64,000 bases of DNA from Prochlorococcus marinus str. MIT 0912 (GCF_027359595.1 NZ_CP114783.1:186001-250000), one strand, 5' to 3'. Counted from the first letter of the stretch, positions 36,961 to 47,345 are shown. The notes: generated by a model from the letters alone, not told the origin. A program made the numbers and translations.

Positions 36961-37082
36961 TAATAAACTGTTTTTATATAATCTGCTTTTATTATTCTTA
37001 TATAGCAATAGGTAAAATTACTAAAAAAAAAAAGAGAAAAAATCTTTATGTTTGCTTTATTTTACGTGAGCACTTAACTGAA

Positions 37083-37253
37083 CTAGTCAGCATATCCATC
37101 ATCATCTTCAGTGTTCAAAATTCTAGGGGTGTTTTTCATATGTTCATCCCATGGATGAACATATGATTCTTTGTCAGAGTAGACCTCGCTCTTTAATTCT
37201 TCTATTAAAGTTTCAAATTGTTTGATGATTCTCTTTAGATTGTCTTTTTTCAT
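37083..37253 (-). CDS. small acidic hypothetical protein (56 residues)
   Basis: ATG-started 56-residue frame: KKDNLKRIIKQFETLIEELKSEVYS... then YVHPWDEHMKNTPRILNTEDDDGYAD. The first half is a clear amphipathic helix, the tail strongly acidic. Composition looks protein-like, unlike the opposite strand. Its sequence holds a 13-bp inverted repeat. Not recognised as a family. Confidence 0.6.
   Translation of the reverse strand: MKKDNLKRIIKQFETLIEELKSEVYSDKESYVHPWDEHMKNTPRILNTEDDDGYAD
37137..37165. repeat. 13-bp inverted repeat within the 56-residue gene
   Basis: CATATGTTCATCC, loop CAT, then GGATGAACATATG; perfect over 13 bp. Overlaps the coding positions for YVHPWDEHM. Confidence 0.95.
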
Positions 37254-37571
37254 TTATATAGTTCAGATTAAATAGTTTTCTATGTCATTATAATGAGTAT
37301 GCTCTTTGATTTATATTTTTTACTTTTTTTATTCAACTTGTTAAGCAGCAAAAATATTTTTTGTGCAAATCAAATATATAACTTTATTTAAAGTGTAGTG
37401 AGCTTATGAATATTGGTTGAATCAATCATTAATCAAAAATTAGATTTTTAAAATAAATAAAATTATACAATAACGATTTTTATAAAAAAATAGCATCTAA
37501 TTCAAATAGGTTTAATCAGATGCTATATTTTAAAAATTGTTTTCGTTTAAAAACTGACTTAGAATGACGTT
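37254..37571. other. AT-rich gap with one stem-loop
   Basis: No gene visible. Near the right end a 9-bp stem ATAGCATCT (37490-37498) pairs with AGATGCTAT (37518-37526) across a 19-base loop and is followed by a T-rich stretch, so it may be a weak terminator or part of a leader or small RNA just before galE. Confidence 0.4.
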
Positions 37572-37598
37572 TTGTTTAAAATATTCACTAAGGGTATT

Positions 37599-38645
37599 AT
37601 GAGGGTTCTTTTAACGGGTGGCTCTGGATTCATAGGCTCTCATATAGCATTGTTGTTGTTAGAAAGGGGATTTGATGTAGTAATTTTAGACTCTTATGCT
37701 AATAGTTCACCGAATGTTATCAATCGAATTAATACTTATTTAGATAAAAACGATTTAAGATATAAAATAGAAATTATTAATGGTGATATTAGAGATAAAA
37801 AAATCATAGATAATATATTTTTAGAATCTATTAAACAATCTAAAAATATAGATATTGTTATACACTTGGCTGGCCTGAAATCTGTATCAGAATCTTTGAA
37901 TAACCCACTTCATTATTGGGATGTGAATGTACTTGGAACTCTAAATCTTTTACTTACAATGAAAGAATATGAATGTTACTCCCTAGTCTTTAGTAGTAGT
38001 GCCACTATTTATGGTTTAAGTGATTCTGTTCCTATATCAGAAGATCACAAAATCTCACCAATAAATCCATATGGTGAAACTAAAGTAGCAATTGAGAAAA
38101 TGTTTTTTGATTTATATAATTCTAATACCAACTTATGGAAAATATGCTCTTTGCGTTATTTTAATCCTGTTGGAGCACATCCATCCGGGGTGATCGGTGA
38201 AGACCCTGTTGGAACTCCAAATAATTTATTTCCTTTTTTAACTCAGGTAGCAATAGGTAGACAAAAACTTTTAAACGTTTTTGGAGACGATTGGGATACT
38301 AAAGATGGTTCGGGAATTCGAGATTACATTCATATTATCGACTTAGCAGAAGGTCATTTAGCATCAATTGATTACTTAAATTCTAAAGAGTCATGTTTAG
38401 AATTTATTAACTTAGGATCTGGTAATGGATATTCTGTATTTCAAATTATCACCCAATTTGAGTCCTCTATTGGTTGTCAAATTCCTTTTTCAATTCAAAG
38501 TAGAAGAGAAGGTGATGTCGCTAAATGTTATGCAGATATTTCAAAAGCTAAGAAATTATTAGGCTGGACTCCAAAGAGAACCTTAGATCAGATTTGCTTA
38601 GACGGATGGAATTGGCAAATAAAAAATCCAAATGGTTATAGGTAA
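37599..38645 (+). CDS. galE: UDP-glucose 4-epimerase
   Basis: Interconverts UDP-glucose and UDP-galactose for cell-surface polysaccharide. 348 residues from ATG 37599, where the Rossmann motif LLTGGSGFIGSHIALLL begins; a start nine codons upstream is less likely. Catalytic S-S-S-A-T-x-Y-G (Ser124-type) and Y-x-x-x-K (PYGETK) are present, plus FNPVGAHPSG and SGIRDYIHIIDLA. Stands alone, between small hypothetical genes and the initiator tRNA. Confidence 0.95.
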   Translation: MRVLLTGGSGFIGSHIALLLLERGFDVVILDSYANSSPNVINRINTYLDKNDLRYKIEIINGDIRDKKIIDNIFLESIKQSKNIDIVIHLAGLKSVSESLNNPLHYWDVNVLGTLNLLLTMKEYECYSLVFSSSATIYGLSDSVPISEDHKISPINPYGETKVAIEKMFFDLYNSNTNLWKICSLRYFNPVGAHPSGVIGEDPVGTPNNLFPFLTQVAIGRQKLLNVFGDDWDTKDGSGIRDYIHIIDLAEGHLASIDYLNSKESCLEFINLGSGNGYSVFQIITQFESSIGCQIPFSIQSRREGDVAKCYADISKAKKLLGWTPKRTLDQICLDGWNWQIKNPNGYR

Positions 38646-38730
38646 ATTATTGTTTTTTGAGTAATACAGCTTATGAATTTGTTTGTACTTAGTTCTATCT
38701 AGTCAGTCAGAACTCCCCTTGAGATTGATC

Positions 38731-38808
38731 ATGGGTGTTTACGCAAGCTCAAAGGTGAGAACTGATTATGTTAATTGGATGCTAGGAGAATCTAGTTATA
38801 GACAATAA
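38731..38808 (+). CDS. possible 25-residue peptide
   Basis: Short ATG-to-TAA frame (MGVYASSKVRTDYVNWMLGESS...) ending just before the terminator of the tRNA. Sequence looks non-random but has no recognisable partner or ribosome site, so it is only a possibility. Confidence 0.2.
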   Translation: MGVYASSKVRTDYVNWMLGESSYRQ

Positions 38809-38811
38809 AAA

Positions 38812-38827
38812 AGGGCCTAATGGCCCT
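38812..38827 (-). terminator. intrinsic terminator of the initiator tRNA
   Basis: AGGGCC-TAAT-GGCCCT hairpin with an A run on the left, that is, a T run after the hairpin for leftward transcription. It lies 10 bases beyond the 3' end of the tRNA. Confidence 0.85.
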
Positions 38828-38836
38828 GATGGTAAT

Positions 38837-38913
<77 letters not shown>

Positions 38914-38965
38914 AAGTTTATAAAGCATACATCCTTATGTGACGTAAAATACTAGTTTGTTTGGG

Positions 38966-39928
38966 TTAGGGAATCTTTAATTCTCCTTCAACTTCTATAT
39001 AGATGCCAGTTTTTTTCTGGAGGATGATCTCATCAAGTTCCTCTAGTGCAGATGGAGTAATCCATTCAAGTTGTCGCAGAATATGAATTGCGACAGCATG
39101 TTTAGCTCTTTTTGATCCATCTTCAACCTTAATTGAAAGACCAAGTCCCTCGCCCAAAAGACCAATACATTGAATACCCTCACTTCCACCCTTACTTATG
39201 ATTTGTTTGTGACCTCGTTTTATTAATTCAGTGTCAAAATTTCCCTCTCCAGCAAGTAGATCTGGGTGATTTGTCATTGCACGGGTTATTTTTTCAAATT
39301 CTGGATTGTCTGATCTAGATAAATGTGCATACAAAATAGCCATCTGAGATAAACGCAAAAGTAAAGTCGGAGCACCACAGTCATCTCTTTCTGCAATTAA
39401 TTCTTCTGCTGGAATTTTCAACAACTCTGAAACTCTTCTGAAAATTTCTTTCTGAAGTGGATGATGTCCCATTAAATAGCTTTCTAGATCCCAGTTCATT
39501 TTTTTGCATGTAGCTAGAAAGGCAGAATGCTTTCCTGAACAATTATGTTGAAGTTTGCTTTTTTTATTTTGAGGGACAGGGCATTTTAGCTGCTTAATAT
39601 CGATATCCGCATTCCAGAGGAGCCTGAATGCCGTTCTTGCTTGATCTGCTGAACCAGAATGCGAACCACATGCAATAGCTAAAGTTTTTTCATCTAAATT
39701 GTATTTTTCTGCAGTTCCACTGGTCAGAAATGGCAAAACCTGGAAAGGTTTTAATGCTGACCTTATAAATGTTTCATAATCAGATGACCCCGCTTTCATA
39801 AGCGTCCTTCCTTTCGTGTCGCAGATTGAAGCGTGTGCCCTATGAATAGATTCAACACTTGAACCTCTTTTAACTAGTATCCTTAAATAATTGTTAGTTC
39901 TTGTTGTTAATTTTTCTTGTAGATTCAT
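38966..39928 (-). CDS. L-asparaginase II family protein
   Basis: 320 residues of the asparaginase II (COG4448) type, which deaminates asparagine to aspartate. Motifs: RGSSVESIHRAHASICD, LKPFQVLPFLTSG, ACGSHSGSADQ, HNCSGKHSAFLATC and ERDDCGAPTLLLRLSQMA. Standalone family in many cyanobacteria. The ycf36-like gene starts 4 bases upstream on the same strand, and rsfS before it, so the group is likely co-transcribed. Confidence 0.9.
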   Translation of the reverse strand: MNLQEKLTTRTNNYLRILVKRGSSVESIHRAHASICDTKGRTLMKAGSSDYETFIRSALKPFQVLPFLTSGTAEKYNLDEKTLAIACGSHSGSADQARTAFRLLWNADIDIKQLKCPVPQNKKSKLQHNCSGKHSAFLATCKKMNWDLESYLMGHHPLQKEIFRRVSELLKIPAEELIAERDDCGAPTLLLRLSQMAILYAHLSRSDNPEFEKITRAMTNHPDLLAGEGNFDTELIKRGHKQIISKGGSEGIQCIGLLGEGLGLSIKVEDGSKRAKHAVAIHILRQLEWITPSALEELDEIILQKKTGIYIEVEGELKIP

Positions 39929-39931
39929 AAC

Positions 39932-40429
39932 CTAATTTATATTCAGGAATAGGAATAAGGTTGAACAAAAGAAAATGAATATAATCAAAATTATTATCTT
40001 CTGTAAGTGATTTAAAATGGGTTTAACCTGATGTTGTGCTATGAGCAATTCTTTTGCTCTCCAATCAATAGGTTTTTCCCATGTTTGTCCATCATACCAA
40101 CCAGACTCTTCATATTCAATGTTTTCAGAATTGAGGCGTTTATATATGTATATCCAACTTAACCATTGCCTGACGAGTAATAATATAGGAAAGAAAAGGG
40201 AGGTTGTAAAACTTACTAAGGTAAGTTCCAAAATGTTGTTTTTCAGGTAATCACTACCATAAGATATTATTAAACTTAATGGTGTAATAAATAACCAGCT
40301 AAAAGTTAATTTCCTGTAAAAAATACTTTTTTCTAAAAAAGGCCAAGAGATTACCCATGAATTCCTAATAGTATTAAATTCATTTAATGGCCTTTGATCT
40401 AGCGGCACAGGGCATATGATTTTATTCAT
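39932..40429 (-). CDS. ycf36: Ycf36/CGLD27-like (DUF1230) membrane protein
   Basis: 165 residues. Characteristic start CPVPLDQRPLNEFNTIRNSWV, two central membrane spans, YEESGWYDGQTWEKP, and a C-terminal hydrophobic span. This family (Ycf36, DUF1230, CGLD27) is conserved in cyanobacteria and plastids; in plants it has been tied to iron-stress photosynthetic phenotypes. Overlaps rsfS by 8 bases, and ends 3 bases before the asparaginase gene. Confidence 0.88.
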   Translation of the reverse strand: MNKIICPVPLDQRPLNEFNTIRNSWVISWPFLEKSIFYRKLTFSWLFITPLSLIISYGSDYLKNNILELTLVSFTTSLFFPILLLVRQWLSWIYIYKRLNSENIEYEESGWYDGQTWEKPIDWRAKELLIAQHQVKPILNHLQKIIILIIFIFFCSTLFLFLNIN

Positions 40430-40802
40430 CTTTTAATGCAATTAATTTATTATTTACGAAATTATGAATAATTCCATTACTCCAAAACGATTCTAAATCA
40501 TAGAATTTTCTCTGAGCAGGTTGAAAAACATTAATTATTAGATCTCCATAATCTAATAATGCCCATTTTCCTTCATTTATTCCTTCCTTTCTTAGAGGAA
40601 GGAGATCTGCTTCCTCTCTTAGTATTTTTTCTACATTATTAACGATTGCTCTAACTTGAACATCTGAAAGTCCTTCAGTAATTAGTATCCAATCAGCAAT
40701 ACTTGAGACCTCATCAATTTTTAAAAGTTTTATATCTCCAGCTTTTCTATCATCACAGGCATTTGCAGCTAATTCGATTAGCAAATTACTATCCATAAAC
40801 AT
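40422..40802 (-). CDS. rsfS: ribosome silencing factor RsfS (Iojap-like)
   Basis: Binds L14 of the large ribosomal subunit and blocks joining when nutrients are low. From ATG 40802 the protein is 126 residues; a longer frame upstream lies inside the DUF3318 gene and is not preferred. Motifs: DDRKAGDIKLLKIDEVSSIADWILITEG and KWALLDYGDLIINVFQPAQRKFYDLESFW, which are diagnostic. Overlaps the upstream DUF3318 gene by 14 bases and the following Ycf36-like gene by 8. Confidence 0.94.
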   Translation of the reverse strand: MFMDSNLLIELAANACDDRKAGDIKLLKIDEVSSIADWILITEGLSDVQVRAIVNNVEKILREEADLLPLRKEGINEGKWALLDYGDLIINVFQPAQRKFYDLESFWSNGIIHNFVNNKLIALKDE

Positions 40803-41424
40803 TTTCACTTGTAACTGATTTCTTAGATCCTTCTTGAGAAGCCATTTCTGCCCGGGCTTTCTCAGCACTCTTTCTTAGAGCTTCTAATCTATCTTCATAA
40901 AATGTTCTCTTCTTTTTCTTTCTAGATTTTTCTACTAAATCCTTTAATGCACCACCCAGACTTTTATAAGCATTTGGAACGCTATAGCCAAATCTGCAAG
41001 CTAAATCAATAGCTCTCTCATCGGCAGATATCGCATCCTGTAAACGTTTCTCTGAATTATTTTTTAAATAAAGCCTATAACCTGCAAAACCTGATAATCC
41101 AAGTGCCATTAAAAGTAGTAATCCATCTTGAACCCATAACTCTCCAATAGCACCTCCTAAACCTATTGCCAGTGCAGCCATTTCCCACCCATCTCTGGGG
41201 ATGGTGTCATTCTGAATGCGTCCCACCTCATGCCAAAACAATAGGTTTCTATGATCTTGAGCTAAATAGTCCCATTGTTCAAGATCAACTTGAATTTCCA
41301 CCTCATCACGCCCAATTTCTTCAAGCGTGATTAGAGGAGGATCTATGGCTGCTGCGGCTTCGATGAATACCCAGCTTTGGTTTTCTGGTGGCAGCAGCCC
41401 TTTTAGGCGCTGTAGTTCGCTCAT
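40789..41424 (-). CDS. DUF3318 family membrane protein
   Basis: 211-residue cyanobacterial DUF3318 protein. N-terminal LKGLLPPENQSWVFIEAAAAIDPPLI, conserved DHRNLLFWHEVGRIQND, two membrane helices near residues 80-120, and a charged C-terminal helical region. HEVGRI recalls zinc-protease HExxH-like segments but lacks the second His. Function unknown. Overlaps rsfS. Confidence 0.85.
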   Translation of the reverse strand: MSELQRLKGLLPPENQSWVFIEAAAAIDPPLITLEEIGRDEVEIQVDLEQWDYLAQDHRNLLFWHEVGRIQNDTIPRDGWEMAALAIGLGGAIGELWVQDGLLLLMALGLSGFAGYRLYLKNNSEKRLQDAISADERAIDLACRFGYSVPNAYKSLGGALKDLVEKSRKKKKRTFYEDRLEALRKSAEKARAEMASQEGSKKSVTSENVYG

Positions 41425-41544
41425 ACTCTTTGTTTCTTATTCGGAAAGTTAGTTAAACTTTAGTAGTAGTTTGGCGATCTAGACAGTAGATGAATAACAG
41501 ATGCCTAGAATGCGTGACATAAATGAAGTTTACAAGAAATTCAA

Positions 41545-44500
41545 ATGCCACGGCGTAAAGATATACGTCGGATTTTGATACTAGGGTCTGGACCAATTGT
41601 TATTGGACAGGCCTGTGAATTCGACTATTCCGGTACTCAGGCATGTAAAGCGCTACGGAGCGAAGGCTTTGAAGTCATTTTAGTTAACTCTAATCCAGCT
41701 TCAATAATGACTGATCCTGAAACGGCAAACAGGACCTACGTTGAACCACTTACTGCTTCAGTTGTTGAACAAATCATAGAAATAGAAAGACCTGATGCTC
41801 TTTTGCCTACTATGGGTGGTCAAACTGCTTTAAATATTTCAGTCGAATTAGCAGAATCTGGGATTTTAGAAAAATACAATATTGAATTAATAGGTGCGGA
41901 TCTTAATGCAATTAAAAAAGCTGAGGATAGAAATTTATTCAAAATAGCTATGGCTAATATAGGAGTAGAAGTATGTCCTTCTGGCATAGCTTCGAATCTT
42001 CAAGAAGCTGAAATAGTTGGCAATGAAATTTCTTCATTCCCCAAAATTATTCGCCCTGCATTCACATTAGGTGGAAGCGGAGGAGGAATTGCTTATAACG
42101 AGGATGAATTTTTAGAATTATGTAAAACAGGTTTAGATGCGAGTCCTGTTTCTCAAATACTTATAGAAAAATCTCTTTTAGGTTGGAAAGAATTTGAGTT
42201 GGAAGTTATGAGAGACTTATCAGACAATGTCGTAATTATATGCAGTATTGAAAATGTTGATCCTATGGGTGTTCACACTGGAGATTCTATTACAGTGGCT
42301 CCAGCTCAAACTCTAACTGATCGAGAATATCAACGTTTAAGAGATTATTCAATTTCTATTATTAGAGAAATAGGAGTAGCAACTGGTGGAAGTAATATCC
42401 AATTTGCAATTAATCCAATTAATGGTGAGATAATCGTAATTGAGATGAATCCTCGTGTTAGCAGATCATCAGCCTTAGCAAGTAAAGCCACAGGTTTTCC
42501 TATTGCCAAAATTGCTGCTCTTTTGGCCGTTGGTTATAGATTAGATGAAATTATTAACGATATAACCGGTAAGACTCCCGCATGTTTTGAGCCCTCAATT
42601 GATTATGTCGTTACTAAAATACCTCGTTTTGCATTTGAAAAATTCTCTGGAAGTTCTTCAATTCTTACTACTTCTATGAAGTCAGTTGGTGAGGCTATGG
42701 CAATAGGTAGATCTTTTGAAGAATCTTTTCAAAAAGCGATAAGATCTTTAGAAACAGGTCTAAGTGGTTGGGGATGTGATCGAGTTGATCAGAATGTATC
42801 TTCTATTGAATTAGAAAGACTATTAAGGACACCTTCACCAGATCGAATAATGCATGTTCGATTGGCAATGAAGAATGGACGTAGTGATAATGAAATTTTT
42901 TCTTTTTCTAATATCGACCCTTGGTTCTTATCAAAGCTTAGGAATATAGTGAATGCAGAGGATCAATTACTTAAGCATGAAGATATCAATCAATTAGATC
43001 CTAATTTTTTATTCAAAATAAAGCAACTTGGATTCTCTGATCGTCAGATTGCCTTTGCTTTAAATACTGATGAATTAACAATTAGATCTAAAAGAACTTC
43101 ACTTAAGATATTACCTGTTTTTAAAACAGTAGACACATGTGCTTCTGAATTTTCTTCGAATACACCATATCATTATTCTACTTATGAAAGACCAGCATAC
43201 ATGATTGATAACGATGGAAATATAATTAAAAATATTAATTTAAATGAAATTAAAAATGATAAAAAAAATAAAATTTTAATTCTTGGCGGAGGTCCAAATC
43301 GTATTGGTCAAGGTATCGAATTTGATTATTGTTGCTGTCATGCTTCTTATCAAGCTCAAGAGGAAGATTTTACAACAATTATGATAAATAGTAATCCTGA
43401 AACGGTTTCTACTGATTATGACACAAGTGACATACTCTATTTTGAACCTTTAACTCTAGAAGATGTTTTAAATGTTATTGAATTTGAAGAACCTTATGGA
43501 ATCGTCGTTCAATTTGGAGGACAAACTCCTCTAAAACTTTCTTTGCCAATAGTCAATTGGTTAAAGAAACCGGAAAACTCAAAGTTACGAACTAAAGTTT
43601 TAGGTACATCACCTTTCTCAATTGATTTAGCAGAAGATAGAGAGCAATTTGACAAGGTTTTGAGGAGATTAGACATTAGGCAACCCAAAAATGGTCTTGC
43701 TAGAACTTTTGATGAATCATTGGCTGTTGCTAATAAAGTTGGCTATCCATTGGTTGTTAGACCTTCATATGTTCTCGGTGGAAGAGCTATGGAAATTGTC
43801 TATGAGCAAGACGAATTGGAAAGATATATAAAGGAAGCTGTAAACGTTGAGCCAGATCATCCAATTCTTATTGATCAATATTTAGAAAATGCAATTGAAG
43901 TAGATGTTGATGCTTTATGTGATGTAAGTAAAAATGTTGTAATTGGTGGACTAATGGAACATATTGAGCCTGCGGGCATTCATTCTGGCGATTCAGCCTG
44001 TTGCCTTCCTTCCATAACCCTATCTTCCGAATCAATTAAAACAATTAAGCATTGGACAAAATCTTTAGCTACTGAACTCGATGTGGTCGGTCTAATTAAT
44101 CTTCAATTCGCTGTCAAAAGAGATGATGAGGGTAATGAGATTGTTTACATTATTGAGGCAAATCCAAGAGCTTCAAGAACAGTTCCTTTTGTTTCTAAAG
44201 CTACTGGAATTCCTCTTGCAAAAATTGCCACTCAATTACTTTTAAGTAAAAAACTAAAAGATATTGGATTAACTCAAGAACCAATCCCGCCACTTCAAGC
44301 AATAAAAGAGGCTGTTATGCCTTTTAGACGTTTTCCTGGCTCAGACAGCGTTTTAGGCCCGGAAATGCGTTCAACCGGCGAGGTGATGGGATCTGCAAAT
44401 ACTTTTGGAATGGCTTACGCCAAATCAGAACTTGCAGCCGGCGAGGGATTACCTACATCCGGTTTTGTTTTCTTATCTACTCATGATCGAGATAAACCTG

Positions 44501-44853
44501 CATTGATTCCAGTAGCAAAAAAATTGATTGAACTAGGTTTTTCAGTTTTGGCAACATCTGGCACTTCTAAGTATCTCGAGAAATTTGACTTAAAGGTAGA
44601 AAGGGTTCTGAAAGTTCACGAAGGCAGACCAAATATTGAGGATATGATTCGATCAGGAAAGGTTCAGTTGGTAATAAATACTCCGATTGGGCGTCAAGCA
44701 ATTTTTGATGATAAATATCTTAGAAAAGCAGCTCTTGACTACTGTGTCCCAACTTTAACAACTTTAAAGGGGGCTAGTGCTGCTGTAAAAGGGATTGAAG
44801 CATTGCAGAATCAAATTCTATCAGTTTCAGCTTTGCAAGATATTCATTCCTAA
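41545..44853 (+). CDS. carB: carbamoyl phosphate synthase large chain
   Basis: Makes carbamoyl phosphate from bicarbonate, ammonia (from CarA) and two ATP, for arginine and pyrimidines. 1102 residues: two ATP-grasp halves ([22 protein letters not shown] and the repeat [22 protein letters not shown]), and a C-terminal MGS regulatory domain ([22 protein letters not shown]). No carA nearby. ATG start fits the family N terminus [14 protein letters not shown]. Confidence 0.98.
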   Translation: MPRRKDIRRILILGSGPIVIGQACEFDYSGTQACKALRSEGFEVILVNSNPASIMTDPETANRTYVEPLTASVVEQIIEIERPDALLPTMGGQTALNISVELAESGILEKYNIELIGADLNAIKKAEDRNLFKIAMANIGVEVCPSGIASNLQEAEIVGNEISSFPKIIRPAFTLGGSGGGIAYNEDEFLELCKTGLDASPVSQILIEKSLLGWKEFELEVMRDLSDNVVIICSIENVDPMGVHTGDSITVAPAQTLTDREYQRLRDYSISIIREIGVATGGSNIQFAINPINGEIIVIEMNPRVSRSSALASKATGFPIAKIAALLAVGYRLDEIINDITGKTPACFEPSIDYVVTKIPRFAFEKFSGSSSILTTSMKSVGEAMAIGRSFEESFQKAIRSLETGLSGWGCDRVDQNVSSIELERLLRTPSPDRIMHVRLAMKNGRSDNEIFSFSNIDPWFLSKLRNIVNAEDQLLKHEDINQLDPNFLFKIKQLGFSDRQIAFALNTDELTIRSKRTSLKILPVFKTVDTCASEFSSNTPYHYSTYERPAYMIDNDGNIIKNINLNEIKNDKKNKILILGGGPNRIGQGIEFDYCCCHASYQAQEEDFTTIMINSNPETVSTDYDTSDILYFEPLTLEDVLNVIEFEEPYGIVVQFGGQTPLKLSLPIVNWLKKPENSKLRTKVLGTSPFSIDLAEDREQFDKVLRRLDIRQPKNGLARTFDESLAVANKVGYPLVVRPSYVLGGRAMEIVYEQDELERYIKEAVNVEPDHPILIDQYLENAIEVDVDALCDVSKNVVIGGLMEHIEPAGIHSGDSACCLPSITLSSESIKTIKHWTKSLATELDVVGLINLQFAVKRDDEGNEIVYIIEANPRASRTVPFVSKATGIPLAKIATQLLLSKKLKDIGLTQEPIPPLQAIKEAVMPFRRFPGSDSVLGPEMRSTGEVMGSANTFGMAYAKSELAAGEGLPTSGFVFLSTHDRDKPALIPVAKKLIELGFSVLATSGTSKYLEKFDLKVERVLKVHEGRPNIEDMIRSGKVQLVINTPIGRQAIFDDKYLRKAALDYCVPTLTTLKGASAAVKGIEALQNQILSVSALQDIHS

Positions 44854-45075
44854 ACATTTTTATGTTAAATAGTTAACTTAATTTCTTTAAATCTCTTTTG
44901 TAAATGTTATTTAGTTTGTAATTTTGATTTATATAGATTGTTAAATATTAATTTTATATACATTTTTTTCAGCTCCTTTTTTTCTTTTTTAAGCAAAGCT
45001 CTATTACTACCTGATTATAAATTCACCTTTTTTTCAAATTAAGACATACAATTATGTTCTTGCTTGATAATTGGA

Positions 45076-46182
45076 ATGACCGCAACAGCTTCTTCTTCCC
45101 CAAAACTAAGAGTTGATACACGCGGAACTAATGAGTTGCCGCCACATTTAGATGAAAACCTTTTAACACCTCGTTTCTATGTAACCGAATTCAAAAAAGC
45201 TGCTAAGACAGAATTAACTGACGCTCGTGAAGAGTTTGAAGCAATGCTCTCAGAAATGAAAGCGGATTATAACTGTACTCATTTTGATAGAAAGGCAAGT
45301 CTAGATAGATTACAAGAATTACCTCAGAAGGCTAAAGAGACTTACGAGAGTTATTTAGTTAGATCAGTTATATCAGAGTTTTCTGGATTCCTTCTCTTCA
45401 AGGAGATTTCCAATCGTTTAAAGAAAGAGGGAAATAGGGATCTTGGCAAACTATTTCAGTTTTTAGCCAGAGACGAAGCTAGGCATGCAGGCTTTCTTAG
45501 CAGAGCATTAGTTGCAGAGGGTATTGAAGTTGATCTTCCTCATTTAGGCGGAAAAAGAGCGGCGACTTGGTTCCCCATTAGTTGGGTTATATATTCTGTT
45601 TATCTCTCAGAAAAAATTGGCTATTGGAGATACATCTTGATGGATAGGCACCTTAAGGCTAATCCAGATCAGGCTTTTGCTCCTCTTTTTGATTTCTTTG
45701 AACCATGGTGTCAAGACGAGAACAGACATGGTGATTGTTTTACAGTCATGATGAGATGTTGGCCAGGTATTACTAAAGGATTTAGAGGTAAGTTATTAAG
45801 TCGTTTCTTCTTGTGGAGTGTTTTCCTTACTCACACATTGACTGTTTGCGAAAGAGGTGAGTTTTATGAATTACTTGGTATTGATCCAAAGGAATTTGAT
45901 GAGGAAGTCATAAAAAGAACTAACCACACATCTAAAAATGCCTTCCCTTGGGTTTTTAATCTTGAGGACAATAAGTTTTGGGATTTGAGAAACAAAATTA
46001 TCGAATCTTTCAGAGCCTTTGTAGGTGCTAAAGGTTTAACAAAACCAGTTAAATTTGTGAAATTTGCTACTTTGATATTTAAGCAATTTGCACTCCCTAT
46101 GGAGAAGACAAACGCATTGCGATATGATAAAAATGTGAATTTTACAGGCCAGGATATTTTAAATTTTTGGACAGATAAATAA
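45076..46182 (+). CDS. acsF: Mg-protoporphyrin IX monomethyl ester (oxidative) cyclase
   Basis: Aerobic diiron enzyme that forms ring E of chlorophyll (AcsF, CHL27, Ycf59). 368 residues from ATG 45076; a start four codons upstream is also open. Diiron ligands appear in the ferritin-like motifs SEFSGFLLFKEI, RDEARHAGFLSRAL, and QDENRHGDCFTVMM. Fits the neighbourhood of a photosynthetic organism. A ferredoxin gene lies convergently downstream. Confidence 0.97.
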   Translation: MTATASSSPKLRVDTRGTNELPPHLDENLLTPRFYVTEFKKAAKTELTDAREEFEAMLSEMKADYNCTHFDRKASLDRLQELPQKAKETYESYLVRSVISEFSGFLLFKEISNRLKKEGNRDLGKLFQFLARDEARHAGFLSRALVAEGIEVDLPHLGGKRAATWFPISWVIYSVYLSEKIGYWRYILMDRHLKANPDQAFAPLFDFFEPWCQDENRHGDCFTVMMRCWPGITKGFRGKLLSRFFLWSVFLTHTLTVCERGEFYELLGIDPKEFDEEVIKRTNHTSKNAFPWVFNLEDNKFWDLRNKIIESFRAFVGAKGLTKPVKFVKFATLIFKQFALPMEKTNALRYDKNVNFTGQDILNFWTDK

Positions 46183-46197
46183 GACTATTTAGATAAA

Positions 46198-46584
46198 TTA
46201 AATATCAAAAGGATTGCCAGCTTGTGTGTCCAATCCTTTGAAATACTTTCCAAATTGAGCATTATAGACTTCGTCCTCACCTTGAGTTTCGCATTCCAAT
46301 GGTCCAATGGCTTTTGAAACACATAACAACCCGTATCCCTTATCCCTCATCTCTTTGGATAGACCAATACATGCTTTTTGATCCATTTTTCCTGAAATTA
46401 TCTTAACTGCGCACTCTGAACAACATCCATTCCTGCAAGAAAACGGCAATGTGTCTCCGATAATTTGTCCATTTTCATCTTTTGATTCAAAATTTCTCAA
46501 TATATACTCACCTTCAGGAACATCAAATGTGTATGTTTTTCCCTCCTGTTTATGATGAATAGTTATTTGGTGAATTTGTTTCAT
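46198..46584 (-). CDS. 2Fe-2S plant-type ferredoxin
   Basis: 128 residues with C-x4-C-x2-C and a distant Cys in FSCRNGCCSECAVKIISG ... LLCVSKAIGPLECETQ. Somewhat longer than PetF (about 97) because of an added C-terminal tail after EDEVYNAQFGKYF. Probably an alternative ferredoxin for a dedicated partner, perhaps the convergent AcsF cyclase, which needs reductant (inference). Follows the 111-residue gene by 7 bases. Confidence 0.9.
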   Translation of the reverse strand: MKQIHQITIHHKQEGKTYTFDVPEGEYILRNFESKDENGQIIGDTLPFSCRNGCCSECAVKIISGKMDQKACIGLSKEMRDKGYGLLCVSKAIGPLECETQGEDEVYNAQFGKYFKGLDTQAGNPFDI

Positions 46585-46591
46585 TGAATAT

Positions 46592-46927
46592 CTAGCTCGG
46601 CGGTGTTATATCTCTTCTTTCAGGCGGATCAGGGGGCTGACTTGCATATTGCCAAAGCTCTTCAATATCTAATGTTTTAGTTAACCTTTCTCCACCAAAT
46701 CGAAGTTTTAACCAAGCAATAGTTGTTGAATCTTCCGCAACTACTGCTTCGAAACCTTCTTGTTCAGTGATATTGAATTTGTTAACTAATGAAGAATTTA
46801 GGAACCACATAGGATACTCTTCACCTTTGCGACTCCTTCTTTCATGAAAGGATTCTCTTAATTGTCCATTACCCTGTAATTGGCCTTCTGGGGCAAGAAG
46901 AACATTTAGGGTTTTGGTCTCCGACAT
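46592..46927 (-). CDS. conserved hypothetical protein
   Basis: 111 residues, soluble, ending in a Pro-rich tail (QPPDPPERRDITPPS). Residues 12-25 read PEGQLQGNGQLRES. No known domain. Located 7 bases before the ferredoxin gene, suggesting a pair. Conserved look; function unknown. Confidence 0.7.
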   Translation of the reverse strand: MSETKTLNVLLAPEGQLQGNGQLRESFHERRSRKGEEYPMWFLNSSLVNKFNITEQEGFEAVVAEDSTTIAWLKLRFGGERLTKTLDIEELWQYASQPPDPPERRDITPPS

Positions 46928-47126
46928 TATTTAAGAATCAGAAATGACTTGATCTTAGGCATCATATTTCCTAGGACCTTGATTAGATAACTTTAGTAAA
47001 AGGAATTACATAGACGCAAATAGTTTGATAGATCTTCACAAGATTTTCTTATTATGTTTAATTAATCTTTCTAATTATTTAAAAGGGTTATTTATATAAA
47101 TTTTTTCTTGATTGATAATTAATTAT

Positions 47127-47345
47127 TTAAGCCTCTTTTTTGGATGCCTCAGTCTTTGCTTTAAGAGCCTCAGCTTCAGCTGCTTTCTTTGCTTCTTCAA
47201 AATCAATTCTGTTTTGTAGTTGCCCTGATGCTCTCATCCAATCATTAACACTAGCTTCCTTGCCAGCAGCTTCACATTCCTCTTGATACTTCAAGAATGG
47301 ATACCAATGATGAGTAGCATTCTTGGAATCTGTAAAATTAGTCAA
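47127..47345 (-). CDS. small charged helical protein
   Basis: 72 residues: MTNFTDSKNATHHWYPFLKYQ then a Glu/Lys/Ala-rich C-terminal helix (about 45-72, KKAAEAEALKAKTEASKKEA). No signal or membrane span. Not recognised. The opposite strand is open only in part. Confidence 0.6.
   Translation of the reverse strand: MTNFTDSKNATHHWYPFLKYQEECEAAGKEASVNDWMRASGQLQNRIDFEEAKKAAEAEALKAKTEASKKEA

Noticed and set aside
36726-37166. 146-residue rightward frame
   Set aside because: Low-complexity, full of Lys/Ile/Tyr runs, and opposite two better small leftward frames (36769-36960 and 37083-37253).
37254-38836. Possible genomic island by the initiator tRNA (small genes, galE, AT-rich)
   Set aside because: No integrase, repeat or phage gene, and the surroundings are core genes; AT richness is general in this genome.
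44854-45063. Small gene or RNA before acsF
   Set aside because: 210-base AT-rich leader with no clear hairpin or frame; most likely the acsF promoter.
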